A DNA stretch of 64,000 bases, taken from positions 15,171,001 to 15,235,000 of the forward strand of contig CAMTDV010000013.1 in the NCBI GenBank assembly GCA_947069175.1. Direction: 5' to 3'. This DNA comes from Scalesia atractyloides (taxonomy: Eukaryota; Streptophyta; Magnoliopsida; Asterales; Asteraceae). The notes beneath the pieces are model-generated. The model saw only the letters and a program-made list of their open reading frames with translations. It ran no database searches and was not told the DNA's origin. The translations under genes and the position numbers were made by a program. This document shows, one piece after another, positions 47,743 to 58,499 of the stretch (positions are counted from its first letter, which is position 1; every line of letters starts with the position of its first letter).

Positions 47743-48330
47743 CTCGGGTTAGACACACAGTCCAGCGGTGGACTGTGTGCACATTAAACACGTAAACGCC
47801 TCGAGTTCGAATCATGTCCCACGCTCCCTCGCTTTAATAAAAATGTTCTTTTTTTACTGAACCGGATTCATTTCATATATATGTTAAGTTTAATAAAAAC
47901 CAGAATAATAACCAAGTTAGACACACAGTCCAGTGGTGAACTGTGTGAATGTTTAATCACAGGTCACGAGTTTGAGTCCGGTCTACTGCACTGATCCGGA
48001 CATTTATCCAACTTTTTAAATAAGGCATAAATGAAAATGTTTAGTTTGTATATAAGTATAATATAAATTAGATTATATAACAAGTTAAACACACAGTCCA
48101 GCGGTGGACTGTGTGTTAGCTCAACCCACAGGTCCCGGGTTCGAGACCTGTGGAGCGCACCGAGTCCTTGCATTAAATCGTTTTTAAAAATAAATGATTT
48201 CGGTTTAATCTAATTAGTATATAAATATAATTAAAAACAGATATATTTCGGGTTAGACACGTAGCTCAGTTGGTAGAGCTGCGTGCACGCGTACGGGAGG
48301 TCTCGGGTTCGAGCCTCACCCAGCGCATAT
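47743..48330 (+). repeat. tRNA-like hairpin modules M1-M4, 5' LTR
   Basis: Four modules about 168 bp apart, each starting with a GTTAGACAC-like word. Hairpins: M1 47754-47779 (CACACAGTCC/GGACTGTGTG), M2 47922-47947 (CACACAGTCC/GAACTGTGTG), M3 48090-48115 (CACACAGTCC/GGACTGTGTG), M4 48258-48285 (CACGTAGCTC/GAGCTGCGTG). M4 has a perfect tRNA D-arm, TAGCTCAGTTGGTAGAGC. B-box-like motifs follow at 47803, 47968, 48137 and 48305. In M3 the T-arm analogue is a 9-bp stem (48126-48134 with 48145-48153). No module closes an acceptor stem, so they are tRNA-like rather than tRNA genes. Confidence 0.8.
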
Positions 48331-49411
48331 ATACACGCATACGAACCGGTCAAAGTCAAAGTCAAAGTCAACGGTCAACGGTCAACTGTAGCAAAAAAAT
48401 CAAATTTTTTTATTATTTTTATTTATTTATTTTATTTAAAAATCAATTAAAAATACTTAAAAATAACATTTTTAAGGCTAGTAAATAGCCTTAAACTCAC
48501 AAAAATATATCCAATCATCCTACTAAAATTGATTAATAAAATCCATTATTTACCAAACCATTATGTTATTATCTAGGTTAGTTTCACTCGTGGTTAAATC
48601 CAACTTCGTGCGTATTCAACATCATCAACCGAACGCACCAATGTGAGTGAATCTTACAACTCCCCTTTTTAATTACACGTTTTGGGGTGTGTCATGTGTC
48701 ACAAAATTAACTCGTTTATTTAAACTTGTGCCATACCATATTGTGATCTAAACTTAGATTGTATATATTGCTTGTAGTTATGTATTTCATTTTGTCAATT
48801 TATATGCAATTCATTCATTAGTCTCATCAGTTCCTCGTGAGAGACGAGATGAGTAACACGCGCCTCAAAACAAATCCATTATTGTTCGTGTGTGTATTAT
48901 TTAGTTTATGTTGTTTGTAGTTATATATTTTATATTGTCAAGTTTATGCAAATCATTCATTAGGCCCATCAGTTCCTCGTGAGAGACGAGTTGAGCAACG
49001 CGTCCCTCTAAACGTTCCATTATTGTTCATGTGTGCTTTATTTAATATCTAATGATTGTTGATAAGTTTACATCTATTTTTACTCATGTGTGGTTGTGCA
49101 CTTATTTATAATCCATTAAATAAACTTGTTCAAATGTTTTCCATAGGATTCACTCGCCAATTTTTGTTGATCCAAAAACCCTTTATACACATGATACAGG
49201 TGAACAGGATGAAGCAAGGAAAACATAGAAATGCCTTAGAAGAAAACAATGAAGCCTAGATTGATATTTAGGGCATGATGTAATATTGATTGTAATTTCC
49301 CATTAAATTGTATTAATGAATATGAAACGTTATAATAAATGTCATGAGCTTTGATGATAACCCAATCATGCCCCGGTCACCTTTTCCGCTGCGGGTCGGG
49401 GTGTGACAGAT

Positions 49412-49424
49412 TGGTATCAGAGCC
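49412..49424 (+). promoter_or_regulatory. Primer-binding site, initiator tRNA-Met
   Basis: TGGTATCAGAGCC, three bases after the 5' LTR, is the standard plant primer-binding site complementary to initiator tRNA-Met. Confidence 0.92.
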
Positions 49425-50187
49425 ATGACTATAGGGATATAGGATAGGTTATTAGACCCTTAGAGCCTATACTATAGTTTGCTTAAATTTTAATTGTTTA
49501 GGTGGTTACATACAAACTTATGATGTTTATTTGTTTCATATTTGTTCATACTTACAGTCAAACATACATACTTATATACACATTCATCATACACATATCA
49601 ATGTTCATATATTAAAATCATTTTCATACTCTCGTTATTCAAAGATTTTGTTGCAATTTTCAAATCTCATCAAAGTAAGTTCTGCGACGGGCATGTAGTA
49701 ACTGGAAGGGTACAAGTACCGGTAGTCGGAACGTCCTGTCTAGGTTGGCATTCTCATAAATCCAATATAACGGACCAGTTTGCCTACCTGGGACTAACGA
49801 TGAGAGTACGAAGGACCTATTAGGCCAAAGCATGCCACACCAAACGTCGTTCGAACTAACCCCACTTTGAGGTGTCACCGTGTCTACACCTGGACACATT
49901 CCGAATATCACACGTTATATACATATTTCTCGATTTTCTCCGGGTTTTAGTGTACGTAACCAGGCTAACACATGCAAACCATATGAAAAACCCGGTATTC
50001 ATGGGGCCCACATGATTACGAAGGTGAAGTATGGCGGCATGTAGGGCCTAATGACGAGCAAAGCCCAAGACATCCTATGGATGTAGTAGATTTATTTTTC
50101 TATAATTATTTTATGAATGTTCATTCCTAAGTGCGACCCATGATCCCAAAGCATCCAACTCATACTCATGATGCGTATTCCTTGTAG
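49425..50187 (+). other. Leader of the gag-only element
   Basis: Untranslated region between primer-binding site and gag. It contains many CATAC words and a segment of moderate GC content (49690-50100), but no gene. Confidence 0.6.
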
Positions 50188-51573
50188 ATGTCTTCTAACC
50201 TCGCCCGTAGGAAGATGAGAGCAGGAAAAGCTCGCGAGCGCATGGCTGCCCTAATCGCCCAACAAATGGCTGCCGTAATACCCAACATTGTAATCCAAGT
50301 CTAACAAGCACTTACCGCTAATCATGTCAATCAAAAAGATCAACACGTTATCAACCCTCCCCAAATATCACTAAATGCACCTACAAGCATTTCAAATCAT
50401 GCGACCCTCCAAAATACAAAGGGACTGAAGGCGTCACCGCTCTCCTCCATTGGTTTGAAGAAATGGAGAAACACTTTTCTAAATTGCGATTGCCCTGACG
50501 ATCGCGAAGTGCGATATGCTACCGGTCGTTTATATGGAATAGCACTTACTTGGTGGAATACAGAGAAGGCTAAACGAGGTGTTGAAGATGCTATGACTCT
50601 AACTTGGAATGAATTGAAGGAGATCATGACCAGACGATTTTGCCCAAGGAGCGAAATCAAGAAATTAGAAGATGAGTTTTATTCGTTGAAGCAGAAGGAA
50701 GGAGACCACACTACTTACAACAAAAGATTTCTCGAGTTACATCAGATGGTTCCCAACTTGTTCACTCCCCTCTACCGGTTGATCGAACACTACATTCGTG
50801 GTCTTCCGTCAAAGATTCAAGACTCTGTAATAAGTACCACGCCTGCAACTTTGGAAGCAGCAATGGAGCTAGCAACAGAGCTCACCGAGAACCGAATCAG
50901 GAACAAAGACTTCAAGGAGGAGAAGAAGAAGTATAAAGCATCGACCGAAACTTCAAACTCCACCCAAACCGAATCCTCTTCTCAACCCACTTTTAAGAGA
51001 AAAAGAGACGGGCAACTTTTCGCTACTATCCAACGAAATCAACCAATTTCACACGCCATACCCATCCAAGCTATCCCAATCACTCAAGTGGCACCCAACT
51101 CAACTTACCCAAATAAGAAACCATATCTTGGACCTCACCCTCAATGTAACACCTGTTTTTATCACCATCCCCTTACCTTACCTTGTCGACTATGTGCAAC
51201 TTGTGGACGCTATGGTCATTTGAGCAAGGTTTGCCGCACCTTTCAAAACCAAATCTCTCCCCCTACTCAAAACATGGTCCAAACCTATCAACAACCCCAA
51301 TACCCCATGTTCCCATATGTTCGAGCTTGTTTCAATTGTGGCGACCCTACCCACTTTAGAAACACGTGCCCTCGATTGGTTAACATCATAAACGCTTAAG
51401 CTCAATCAAACCCAGTTAACCAAGTAAATCAAGAAAACCCAACCACTAGGCCACCAGCAAGAGGAAGAGCTTTCAACATCAACGCCAATCCTGTCGAAGA
51501 TAATGACGGCCCAAACGAAGATACCCAACTAGTCCTCTTCACCGAAAATCAAGATTCAACTCCAATCGTTTAG
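50188..51573 (+). pseudogene. Gag of the gag-only element, nearly intact
   Basis: The start is ATG at 50188 (MSSNLARRKMRAGKARERMA). An in-frame TAA (50302-50304), a one-base slip near 50470 and a TAA at 51397-51399 interrupt the frame; otherwise it is open to a final stop at 51571-51573. The capsid part reads CPDDREVRYATGRLYGIALTWW, then FYSLKQKEGDHTTYNKRFLE, typical of Ty3 Gag. Two zinc knuckles follow: CATCGRYGHLSKVC and CFNCGDPTHFRNTC. The Gag tail ends shortly before the place where protease would begin in relatives. The role is packaging of the element RNA in virus-like particles. The few lesions could be real or consensus errors. Confidence 0.85.
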
Positions 51574-51599
51574 TTTTATGTTTTTCCTTATGTTTTAGA

Positions 51600-53440
51600 A
51601 TCACATAGAATCAATCATAACTTAAGGATAAAGCCAATGAAACTTTGACAAGAATATGGTGGATACGCCGCTGGTACTTCCTATATATAAGTATTCTTGC
51701 CAAAGGATCGGAGGCATTATCTGCGGTTATGAGAGGTTCCATGTGTCAACTGTTTGAGTAATTATTGTTTATTATTTTCAGTACATGCAATTTCATAGGC
51801 CGCCGCTCCCCATTACATTATGAGCGTTGAGCATGTTCCCCATTTCATTATGAGCGTGAACCCGGCGTGCCCACATACGATCGGCTCCGTTTGATTGAGC
51901 CTTGATCGCACAGACATTTTCATTATCAGTGATACTTGGTGTTGTTTGTTTGTTGTAGAGTCACATAGAACTAATCATAACTTGCGGATAAAGTCAATGA
52001 AAATTTGACAAGAATATGGTGGATATGCCGCTGGTACTTCCTATATATAAGTATTCTTGTCAAAGGATCGGAGGCATTATCAGGCGGTTATGAGAGGTTC
52101 CATGTATAAATTGTTTGAGTGATTATTGTTTATTATTTTCTGTACATGCAATACGATCGGCTCCGTTTGATTGAGCCTTGATCGCACAGACATTTTCATT
52201 ATCAGTATCTTGTGGTTGTTGTGTTTGTTGTAGAGTCACATAGAACTAATCATAACTTGCGGATAAAGTCAATGAGAATTTGACAAGAATATGGTGGATA
52301 CGCCGTTGGTACTTCCTATATATAAGTATTCTTGTCAAAGGATCGGATGCATTATCAGGCAGTTATGAGAGGTTCCATGTATAGTTGTTTGTGTGATTAT
52401 TGTTTAGATTAAATTTATTATTTTCAGTACATGCAATACGATCGGCTCCGTTTGATTGAGCCTTGATCGCACATACATTTTCATTTTCAGTACATGCAAT
52501 ACGATCGGCTCCGTTTGATTGAGCCTTGATCGCACAGACATTTTTCATTATCAGTATCTTGTGTTTGTTGTATTGGTTGTAGAGTCACATAGGACTAATC
52601 ATAATTCACTGATAAAACCAATGAAAATTTGACGAGAATATGGTGGATACGCCGCTGGTACTTCCTATATATAAGTATTCTTGTCAAAGGATCAGAGGCA
52701 TTGTCAGGCGGTTATGAAAAGTTCTATGTAGGATTTAGTAGTTTCTTGGTAACTAATCATAACTTGGGATAAAACCAATGAAAATTTGACAAGAATATGG
52801 TGGATACGCCGCTGGTACTTCCTATATATAAGTATTCTTGCCAAAGGATCAGAGGCATTATCAGGCGGTTATGAGAAGTTCCATGTAGGATTTAGTATTG
52901 TCTTGGTTGAAATTTGTGTTACATTCATATCATCTCGCCATTTAAAGGAATTGGATTGTGTTCCATTTCTACATAAACTAACCTCTCCATCATAACAAAC
53001 GAGAGAGGAACTGTCACCATTCAAACATATATGCTATCAGAATGTGGATTCAAATATTGGTTGTTGTGTTATTTATGTTCTAAATGTTACATCATAGGAC
53101 CAATCATAACTTACTAATAAAACCAATGAAAATTTGACAAGAATATGGTGGATACGCCGCTGGTACTTCCTATATATAAGTATTCTTGTCAAAGGATCAG
53201 AGGCATTGTCAGACGGTTATGAGAAGTTCTATGTAGGATTTAGTAATTTCTTGGTACCTTAGTTGTTGTGTTTATTTACGTTCTATAGTCATAGAACCAA
53301 TCATAACTTACTAATAAAACCAATGAAAATTTGACAAGAATATGGTGGATACGCCGCTGGTACTTCCTCTATATAAGTATTCTTGTCAAAGGATCAGAAG
53401 TATTGTTAGACGGTTATGAGAAGTTCCGTGTAGGTTGTAG
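51600..53440 (+). repeat. Seven-copy hairpin array in place of pol
   Basis: Seven copies of a roughly 125-bp core, with cores at about 51644, 52004, 52279, 52630, 52785, 53135 and 53330. Spacing is irregular (about 360, 274, 351, 155, 350 and 195). Each core has arms TTTGACAAGAATA and TATTCTTGTCAAA around a 35-nt loop with GGATACGCCGCTGGTACTTC. Arms are perfect in copies 2, 3, 6 and 7; copy 4 has a G-T pair; copies 1 and 5 have one A-C mismatch. Spacers hold further repeats beginning ACGATCGGCTCCGTTTGATT (51879, 52152, 52438 and 52500). No coding frame of note. Confidence 0.85.
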
Positions 53441-53714
53441 TATTATAAGTTTTGCTTTAGGAGATAACCATATCCCTCCAAACATATCAAAACTCTTACG
53501 CATGATGCCATGTTTAGCAAATCAACTCTGCTTATCAATATTTTACCGTAGGCAACAAAAAGCGATTCCTGTAGCAGGGTACTTAACCCTTACAAGGAAG
53601 TTACCGCCTCAAACAAAAACTTAAACCCTTATTCTTTCTAAGCATGTAACTGTCAAACTAAACACCATCATTTTTAGTCAAATATATCACTACTAAATTT
53701 CGGACGAAATTTCT

Positions 53715-53727
53715 AAAAAGCAGGGGA
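53715..53727 (+). promoter_or_regulatory. Polypurine tract of the gag-only element
   Basis: AAAAAGCAGGGGA, three bases before the 3' LTR and preceded by GACGAAATTTC, a context common before 3' LTRs of plant Ty3 elements. It primes plus-strand DNA synthesis. Confidence 0.7.
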
Positions 53728-53913
53728 TACTGTAACATCAGTCAAAAAACGGATTTTACCAAACCCGCTCCGTTTATTAACCGAACAATAAGTTTAAAAT
53801 TTCGTGGCGTATTTAATGCCCAAATTAATTTTAAACGATACATAATTAATTATTATATTGGAATAATATTTTGTTTTTGAAAAATTGTTAAAAATAATGA
53901 AATAAAATATAAT

Positions 53914-54000
53914 GTTGCTGCCGGGTTTCGAACCCGGGTCAGTCAACCGGTTCAGCAGAGTCTTAACACACACACACTCAACCACTGCACCACTAGTGTT
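53914..54000 (-). repeat. Antisense tRNA-like unit, 3' LTR
   Basis: Copy of the unit at 46970-47053; its A-box region reads AGTGGTGCAGTGGTTGAG, one base different, and the B-box is unchanged. Confidence 0.6.
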
Positions 54001-54689
54001 TCTTGTTAATTAATGGAAACAATTAATTCATAACATGAGAATCGAATTCAAAATCAAAGCGCCCAATTTCAGTCGTCGGAAATCCCGACTAACTCGCTAA
54101 GAATTGACGGTTTCTTCAGTTATAACGTAAAATCTTAATCACTACATCGGTTATAACCGATGCCTGAGTCCGCGACACAAGCTATAACCGCCGGAGAGTT
54201 TCTAACCGACGAATCAAGTCGGAAATTGGACCAAATTCATCGATGACCTGCCCTATAAATACCTCCTCGAACCTCTGCAAGCTTTTTCGCTCAAAACCGC
54301 ACCTTTACCCGACGTAATTCCACTCGCCGGAAATCTTCTGCAACTCGCCGGAAAACCGAGCCCTTCACTTCTGAGCCTTACTGAACCCCCAGAGCTTATA
54401 CCGAAGTCACCCACATCCACTTCAAGCTTGCTGAAGACTCTCTGCCGCAGGACACACGTCGCCGGAAGTTTTCTGCTGTCACCGGAGTTTCGCCGGAGAA
54501 CAGAGAAGTCAGTCGGTATACCTTACGCTTAAATCTTTCATTCTTTTATATATCTCACCTGTAATTAACCTCAAAACACTAAAGAACATGATTAAAACAT
54601 CGAACCAGTCGGACTTCCGATTCTGGTTAAATTCAACGAAGAAGACGAAGTTTCAGTTGTGTATATGTATAATTAAAATCAAGTTATAA

Positions 54690-55280
54690 CTCGGGTTAGA
54701 CACACAGTCCAGCGGTGGACTGTGTGCACATTAAACACGTAAACGCCTCGAGTTCGAATCATGTCCCACGTTCCCTCGCTTTAATAAAAATGTTCTTTTT
54801 TTTACTGAACCGGATTCATTTCATATATATGTTAAGTTTAATAAAAACCAGAATAATAACCAAGTTAGACACACAGTCCAGTGGTGAACTGTGTGAATGT
54901 TTAATCACAGGTCACGAGTTTGAGTCCGGTCTACTGCACTGATCCGGACATTTATCCAACTTTTTAAATAAGGCATAAATGAAAATGTTTAGTTTGTATA
55001 TAAGTATAATATAAATTAGATTATATAACAAGTTAAACACACAGTCCAGCGGTGGACTGTGTGTTAGCTCAACCCACAGGTCCCGGGTTCGAGACCTGTG
55101 GAGCGCACCGAGTCCTTGCATTAAATCGTTTTTAAAAATAAATGATTTTCGGTTTAATCTAATTAGTATATAAATATAATTAAAAACAGATATATTTCGG
55201 GTTAGACACGTAGCTCAGTTGGTAGAGCTGCGTGCACGCGTACGGGAGGTCTCGGGTTCGAGCCTCACCCAGCGCATATA
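54690..55280 (+). repeat. tRNA-like hairpin modules M1-M4, 3' LTR
   Basis: Hairpins at 54701-54726, 54870-54895, 55038-55063 and 55207-55234, all with the same arms as in the 5' LTR. Being in the 3' LTR, they would also lie near the end of the genomic RNA if it extends through R. Confidence 0.8.
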
Positions 55281-56361
55281 TACACGCATACGAACCGGTC
55301 AAAGTCAAAGTCAAAGTCAACGGTCAACGGTCAACTGTAGCAAAAAAATCAAATTTTTTATTATTTTTATTTATTTATTTTATTTAAAAATCAATTAAAA
55401 ATACTTAAAAATAACATTTTTAAGGCTAGTAAATAGCCTTAAACTCACAAAAATATATCCAATCATCCTACTAAAATTGATTAATAAAATCCCATTATTT
55501 ACCAAACCATTATGTTATTATCTAGGTTAGTTTCACTCGTGGTTAAATCCAACTTCGTGCGTATTCAACATCATCAACCGAACGCACCCAATGTGAGTGA
55601 ATCTTACAACTCCCCTTTTTAATTACACGTTTTGGGGTGTGTCATGTGTCACAAAATTAACTCGTTTATTTAAACTTGTGCCATACCATATTATGATCTA
55701 AACTTAGATTGTATATATTGCTTGTAGTTATGTATTTCATTTTGTCAATTTATATGCAATTCATTCATTAGTCTCATCAGTTCCTCGTGAGAGACGAGAT
55801 GAGTAACACGCGCCTCAAAACAAATCCATTATTGTTCGTGTGTGTATTATTTAGTTTATGTTGTTTGTAGTTATATATTTTATATTGTCAAGTTTATGCA
55901 AATCATTCATTAGGCCCATCAGTTCCTCGTGAGAGACGAGTTGAGCAACGCGTGCCTCAAAACGTTCCATTATTGTTCATGTGTGCTTTATTTAATATCA
56001 AATGATTGTTGAATAAGTTTACATCTATTTTTACTCATGTGTGGTTGTGCACTTATTTTATAATCCATTAAATAAACTTGTTCAAATGTTTTCCATAGGA
56101 TTCACTCGCCAACTTTTTGTTGATCCAAAAACCCTTTTTACACATGATACAGGTGAAAAGGATGAAGCAAGGAAAACATAGGAAATGCCTTAGAAGAAAA
56201 CAATGATGCCTAGATTGATATTTAGGGCATGATGTAATATTGATTGTAATTTCCCATTAAATTGTATTAATGAATATGAAACGTTATAATAAATGTCATG
56301 AGCTTTGATGATAACCCAATCATGCCCCGGTCACCTTTTCCCTACGGGTCGGGGTGTGACA

Positions 56362-56669
56362 AGTTTGGTCCACTTGGAGCGGCAAACACTACCGTAGTGT
56401 TAGCCGATTTAACTCCTAAACTACCCCATGGAATAGTCACGGATGTGATTGTCAAAGTTGAGGACTTTTACTATCCGGTGGACTTTCTTGTGCTTGATTA
56501 TCTTTCATTGGACCTAATCAAGCAACCCACGGTTATTTTGGGTCGGCCGTTTTTTGCTACATCAAATGCTCAAATAAATTGCAAAACGGAACGGTTCGAC
56601 ATGACTTTTGGTAACCGTCGGTTGCGGTTAAACGTTTTTTTCCGAATTAACGGATCCTCTAGTCAATGA
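56362..56669 (+). pseudogene. Athila-type protease, C-part after insertion
   Basis: It resumes the interrupted frame: VVLADLTPKLPHGIVTDVIV, FYYPVDFLVLDY, PTVILGRPFFATSNAQINCK. This is the second half of the retropepsin-like domain, with the ILGRPFFAT box. The apparent start codon upstream (56298) is LTR sequence and is not a real start. Confidence 0.85.
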
Positions 56670-57199
56670 CGAATGCTATATCGCGGACGTTGTTGACGCG
56701 TGTATACCTCTTTGCGACATGGGTGTCGAGGAGGAAAACATAATAGAGGAGTGCTTTATGTTTGACAGGTAGCAATCGGAAACAATTCGAAGTATGGATG
56801 AGGAGGAGAAGAGAATGGAGGTGATGGCGGTAAGGGAAGGAAGACCACCTTGGACACACCAAGTGGAAAGTCTTCCCGAGAAGATTAACACCAAGCTGAA
56901 TCCGTCATTGAACCGCCTACTGTTGAGCTGAAGGTGTTGCCCAAGCATTTGAAGTATGCTTATGTGGGTAAGGGCAACACGCTACCGGTCATCATTGCGG
57001 CAGCTTTGACTGGGGAGTAAGAGAAGAAGCTGATGAATGTGTTGGTCGCCAATAGAGCCCTATTGGTTGGACCATTGCTGATTTGAAGGGGATTAGCCCT
57101 TCTGTAGTGATGCATAAATCATCACTGAGGATGGTAGCAGGCCTTCTCGTGACACACAACGGAGACTAAATCCGAACATGCGAGAAGTGGTCAAGAAGG

Positions 57200-57800
57200 A
57201 GGTGCTAAAGTGGCTAGATGCGAGTATTATATACCCCATCTGTGATAGCTAATGGGTGAGGCCTACACAGACGGTTCCTAAAAAGGCAGGCATCCAAGTC
57301 GTCACTAATGACGTAGGTGAAGAGGTCGCTACTCGGCCGGTAACCGGGTGCGTATTTGTATTGATTATAGGAAGTTGAATTCTGCAACTTCCAAAGACCA
57401 TTTCCCTTTGCCTTTTATTGACCAAATTGTTGAAAAGGTAGCGGGTCAAAAATATTATTGTTTCCTGGATGGGTATTCGGGTTACAATCAAATAGCTATC
57501 CATCCAGAAGACCAAGCTAAGACCACGTTTACTTGCCATACGGTGCTTTCGCATTTAGGCGAATGCCGTTTAGGCTATGTAATGCCCCTGCCACCTTCCA
57601 AAGGTGTATGATGAGTATCTTTTCAGATATGGTGGGGGAGTCCTTAGAAATTTTCATGGATGATTTTTCAATATTTGGGTCATCATTTGATGGTTGCCTT
57701 GACCAACTCGAAAAGGTTTTGAAAAGATGTGTTGAAAAGAATTTAGTTTTGAGTTGGGAAAAGAGCCATTTTATGGTTCAAGAGGGAATCGTGTAGGGCC
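57200..57800 (+). pseudogene. Athila-type reverse transcriptase, broken
   Basis: The segments RICIDYRKLNSATSKDHFPL, FLDGYSGYNQIAIHPEDQAK, PYGAFAFRRMPFRLCNAPAT and IFMDDFSIFGSSFDGC are the canonical reverse-transcriptase blocks of Athila elements, with the catalytic MDD present. At least one frameshift (near 57533) and a stop after 57796 break it. The G of FGLCNAP is R here. Confidence 0.88.
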
Positions 57801-57841
57801 AGATAGAGGTCGATAGGGCAAAAGTTCAAGTTATTTCTACT

Positions 57842-58440
57842 TTGCCATATCCCACGAGCGTTAAGGGTGTCAGGACATTTTTGGGTCACGCGTGGTTTTA
57901 TAGAAGGTTTATAAAAGGGTTTAGTGACATAACGAAACCTTTGTGTAATCTATTATTAAAAGATCAACCGTTTGACTTCAACAAAGATTGTCAAAATGCC
58001 TTTAATGTGTTAAAACAAAAGTTGGTTGAGGCCCAAATCTTGCAATCATCAAACTGGTCGTTACCATTTGAAATCATGTGTGATGCAAGTGACTATGCTG
58101 TGGGGGCCGTGTTGGGTCAAAGGATAGAAAAGAAACCCGTTGCAATATACTACGCAAGTAAGACTCTTTCAGACGCTCAATTGAATTATATAACAACTGA
58201 GAAAGAGCTACTTGCGGTAGTATATGCTTTGGATAAATTCCGGGCTTATATTTGGGGTAATAAGGTAATTATCTATTCTGACCATTCTGCTGTCAGGTAC
58301 CTTATGGAGAAAAAGGATGCAAAGCCGCGGTTGATCCGATGGGTTCTCTTGCTACAAGAGTTTGACCTAGAGATTCGGGATAAGAAGGGTAGCGAGGATG
58401 TGGTGGCGGACCACTTATCCCGGTTGTTGGTAGAAGAGGG
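57842..58440 (+). pseudogene. Athila-type RNase H region
   Basis: It continues the pol polyprotein: VRTFLGHAWFYRRFIKGFSD (connection), then MCDASDYAVGAVLGQ, YYASKTLSDAQLNYITTEKE, LLAVVYALDKFRAYIWG and YSDHSAVRYLM, ending ADHLSRL. The acidic residues of RNase H (CDAS, TEKE, SDH) are in place. Confidence 0.88.
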
Positions 58441-58499
58441 TTCTCCTCGTGTGGAGATCAATGAGACTTTCCCAGATAAGCACATTCTGAAAGTGTTAA

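Larger units (their letters stand above)
46778..49408 (+). repeat. 5' LTR of the gag-only element
   Basis: Starts TGTAACATCCGTC and ends GGGTGTGACA. Order inside: antisense tRNA-like unit (46970-47053), TATA box (47307-47314), four sense tRNA-like modules (47743-48330), and a duplicated segment of about 138 bp with a CTCGT/ACGAG hairpin (near 48832 and 48972). Confidence 0.92.
46778..56361 (+). mobile_element. Complete gag-only LTR retrotransposon
   Basis: A 9584-bp element with two LTRs of equal length (2631 bp) and a perfect target duplication AGTTT (46773-46777 and 56362-56366). It sits in the protease gene of the Athila-type element; removing it with one AGTTT restores that frame. It has a primer-binding site for initiator tRNA-Met, a Gag with two zinc knuckles and a polypurine tract. 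Protease, reverse transcriptase, RNase H and integrase are absent; the space is filled by a hairpin repeat array. It is thus a non-autonomous element of the TR-GAG kind that must borrow pol from a relative, probably a Ty3 chromovirus (Tekay/Del-like by LTR ends, primer and polypurine context; inference). The LTRs show only a small number of differences by eye, so insertion is recent. Confidence 0.9.
53731..56361 (+). repeat. 3' LTR of the gag-only element
   Basis: Starts TGTAACATCAGTC, ends GGTGTGACA; same length as the 5' LTR. Differences seen by eye include the A run near the start, the TA stretch near 53864, GCACCACT for GCGCCACT, and ACGTTCCC for ACGCTCCC. It carries the same features: antisense unit (53914-54000), TATA box (54254-54261) and four modules. 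Confidence 0.92.

Noticed and set aside
48258..48330. A functional tRNA gene in the LTR (module M4)
   Set aside because: The D-arm and B-box are excellent, but the anticodon stem and acceptor stem do not pair and the T-stem is weak, so it is listed as tRNA-like only.
56298..56363. Start codon for the protease fragment in the LTR end
   Set aside because: These codons are LTR sequence; the protease frame comes from the interrupted element.
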